DNA of 64,000 nt. Origin: an uncultured Clostridia bacterium (lineage in GTDB: Bacteria > Bacillota > Clostridia > Oscillospirales > SIG627). The notes beneath the pieces are model-generated. The model worked only from the letters and a program-made list of their open reading frames with translations. It was not told where the DNA came from and searched no databases. Location of the stretch: positions 1 to 64,000 of the forward strand of contig CANQBV010000008.1 in NCBI GenBank assembly GCA_947589595.1. The letters run 5' to 3'. The position numbers and the translations under genes are program-made. This document shows positions 63,002 to 64,000 of the stretch, in pieces; the stretch's first letter is position 1; every line of letters begins with the position of its first letter.

Positions 63002-63652
63002 ATGCGAACGGAGATCATTGAAAAAATCAAAGAGAAAAAGCTCATCGTTATTGTGCGCGGGGTATACGGTGAGGATTGCTTTATGCTTGCTCAAGCGCTT
63101 TCCAAAGGCGGCATTGAAATGATGGAGATCACCTTTGACCAATCCAGCACGGAAAACCAAAAGAAAACCGCCGATACAATCAAACTTGTAGGAGAAGCGA
63201 CACAGGGGAGAATGGTCGTGGGCGCCGGCACCGTCACTTCCGTCGAAATGCTTGAAATGGCACATGACGCAGGGGCAAAATTCATCATATCCCCGGATAC
63301 CAATCCCAAAGTAATCAAGGCTACCGTGGCAAACGGAATGGTTTCCATACCGGGCGCAATGACCCCTTCGGAAATCTTAACAGCCTATAACAGCGGGGCG
63401 GATTTTGTAAAGGTGTTTCCCGCGGCAAATCTCGGCGCGGGTTATATTAAGGCGGTCAGAGGCCCATACAACCATATCCCGTTGCTTGCCGTCGGCGGTA
63501 TCAACGAAAAAAATATTGCCGAATTTATAAAAGCAGGCGCATGCGGTGCGGGCGTAGGCGGCAATCTGGTAAATAAGCAGTGGATCGCAAACGGTGAATT
63601 TGATAAAATCACCGATCTTGCAAAAGAATTTATCCATAATTTAAATGCGTGA
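63002..63652 (+). CDS. KDPG/KHG-type aldolase (operon B, last gene)
   Basis: The 216-residue class I aldolase has the three catalytic residues: Arg19 (VIVRG), Glu42 (EITFD) and Schiff-base Lys137 (DFVKVFPA). GAGTV and SPDTNPKVI are also conserved. It splits a 2-keto-3-deoxy sugar acid, usually the 6-phosphate, into pyruvate and an aldehyde. No 2-keto-3-deoxygluconate kinase is in the operon, so either a kinase lies elsewhere or the enzyme accepts an unphosphorylated substrate. It follows the epimerase by 3 bases. Confidence 0.92.
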   Translation: MRTEIIEKIKEKKLIVIVRGVYGEDCFMLAQALSKGGIEMMEITFDQSSTENQKKTADTIKLVGEATQGRMVVGAGTVTSVEMLEMAHDAGAKFIISPDTNPKVIKATVANGMVSIPGAMTPSEILTAYNSGADFVKVFPAANLGAGYIKAVRGPYNHIPLLAVGGINEKNIAEFIKAGACGAGVGGNLVNKQWIANGEFDKITDLAKEFIHNLNA

Positions 63653-63662
63653 ATAGTGAAAA

Positions 63663-63697
63663 GGGTGTTCACAAGGGAAAATCCCTTATGAACACCC
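63663..63697 (-). terminator. Hairpin between operon B and tRNA-Leu
   Basis: GGGTGTTCA (63663-63671) pairs with TGAACACCC (63689-63697), with an inner AAGGGA/TCCCTT stem. A TTTT run follows on the minus strand, so it best serves tRNA-Leu, and it may also stop operon B. Confidence 0.7.
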
Positions 63698-63701
63698 AAA
63701 C

Positions 63702-63784
63702 TGGTACGGGTAACAGGACTTGAACCTGCACGGTTTCCCACCAGATCCTAAATCTGGCGCGTCTGCCAATTCCGCCATACCCGC
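63702..63784 (-). tRNA. tRNA-Leu (anticodon TAG)
   Basis: On the minus strand, acceptor GCGGGTA pairs with TACCCGT (one G-T pair), with discriminator A and encoded CCA. The anticodon loop TTTAGGA gives TAG, complementary to 63748-63750. A long variable arm and a normal T arm (CAGG-TTCAAGT-CCTG) are present. Confidence 0.93.
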
Positions 63785-63804
63785 AAATTGAAATCGTTTT
63801 TTTT

Positions 63805-63833
63805 ATTGTATGGGATTTTTGGCGTTTTGTCAA
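63805..63833 (-). promoter_or_regulatory. Promoter of tRNA-Leu
   Basis: On the minus strand, TTGACA (63828-63833), a 17-base spacer and TACAAT (63805-63810), 21 bases before the tRNA. Confidence 0.75.
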
Positions 63834-63844
63834 GAACATCCGTC

Positions 63845-63877
63845 CGGATATCCACGAAAATACGTTCGGATATCCAC
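63845..63877. repeat. Short direct repeat upstream of tRNA-Leu
   Basis: CGGATATCCAC occurs at 63845-63855 and again at 63867-63877, 22 bases apart, each followed by A-rich sequence. The inner GGATATCC is itself a palindrome. Confidence 0.5.
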
Positions 63878-63880
63878 AAA

Positions 63881-63915
63881 AAAACAAGGCGCAGAGTATA
63901 TCTGCGCCTTGTTTT
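63881..63915 (-). terminator. Terminator between tRNA-Leu and the right-edge frame
   Basis: AAAACAAGGCGCAGA (63881-63895) pairs with TCTGCGCCTTGTTTT (63901-63915) around a 5-base loop, with A/T runs on both sides. On the minus strand it stops a transcript coming from beyond the right edge. Confidence 0.85.
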
Positions 63916-63916
63916 T

Positions 63917-64000
63917 TCATGATTGCACAGCAACAAAGTTCCGAAGTACCCACCCGTTAGCTTTGCTTGCGCCGGTGGGGCGGGTCCTTTTTTTGAGGGT
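63917..64000 (-). CDS. Possible C-terminal end of a protein running past the right edge
   Basis: A minus-strand frame of 27 codons enters from the right edge and ends in TGA at 63917-63919, two bases before a strong terminator. The residues end in GASKANGWVLRNFVAVQS. Placement before the terminator supports a gene end, but 27 open codons can arise by chance. The same bases also hold GC-rich inverted repeats, so a structured RNA is an alternative. Confidence 0.35.
   Translation of the reverse strand, partial: TLKKRTRPTGASKANGWVLRNFVAVQS

Noticed and set aside
63702-63784. tRNA-Leu as an integration site for operon B
   Set aside because: I found no integrase and no second copy of the tRNA 3' end in the window.
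1-64000. CRISPR arrays, cas genes, prophage or conjugation modules
   Set aside because: No regularly spaced repeats and no cas, capsid, terminase or type IV secretion genes were seen.

Overview
The window reads as chromosome from an anaerobic, Gram-positive member of the Clostridia. The evidence is the strong AGGAGG-type ribosome sites, TTGACA/TATAAT promoters with 17-bp spacers, glycyl-tRNA synthetase of the single-chain type, MecA, PdaA-like polysaccharide deacetylases, DUF4367/ECF pairs, TnpV and the DUF1854 ABC system. Coding is moderately GC-rich in the housekeeping part and visibly AT-richer at 2.8-11.4 kb. I cannot name a genus.

Layout. Positions 1-2.8 kb are a decayed accessory zone: the tail of one gene, a sigma-70-like gene whose 3' end runs antisense through a truncated XRE regulator, a TnpV gene and a second XRE regulator. 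Positions 2.8-10.4 kb hold operon A on the minus strand (OYE-type flavin oxidoreductase, SDR, fumarate-reductase-like flavoprotein, toroid-like carbohydrate protein, xylose-isomerase-like TIM barrel, D-2-hydroxyacid dehydrogenase), divergent from an AraC regulator. A frameshifted YD/RHS-repeat pseudogene, a small secreted protein, a gene-tail remnant and a sigma/anti-sigma pair follow, up to 14.6 kb.

Positions 14.8-52.6 kb are mostly core: M3 oligopeptidase, glyQS, a two-subunit ABC exporter with a DUF1854 partner, mecA, family-4 uracil-DNA glycosylase, two deacetylases, a membrane-anchored Rad50/YhaN-like ATPase overlapping recG, MscS, upp, two MATE exporters around tRNA-Gln, rpe with a PHP-domain gene, an EF-G paralogue, a lipid kinase, a U32 protein, an AspT-like exchanger, miaB-mutS-mutL, a flavin reductase, two tRNA-Ser genes, an Mbeg1-like hydrolase and an ion transporter.

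Positions 52.8-63.7 kb hold operon B on the plus strand, divergent from a second AraC regulator: toroid-like protein, metallo-beta-lactamase-fold hydrolase, SDR, flavoprotein, IlvD/Edd dehydratase, DUF1116 protein, aldose-epimerase-like protein and KDPG-type aldolase. It ends next to tRNA-Leu. A possible partial gene lies at the right edge.

How they fit together. Operons A and B share a divergent AraC gene, an intracellular toroid-like protein, an SDR and a fumarate-reductase-like flavoprotein, and neither contains a transporter. They look like two versions of a redox-based route for an imported glycoside or sugar acid. Operon B has a clear exit through dehydratase and aldolase to pyruvate. 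These two operons are the best candidates for undescribed biology here. Their substrates cannot be read from sequence.
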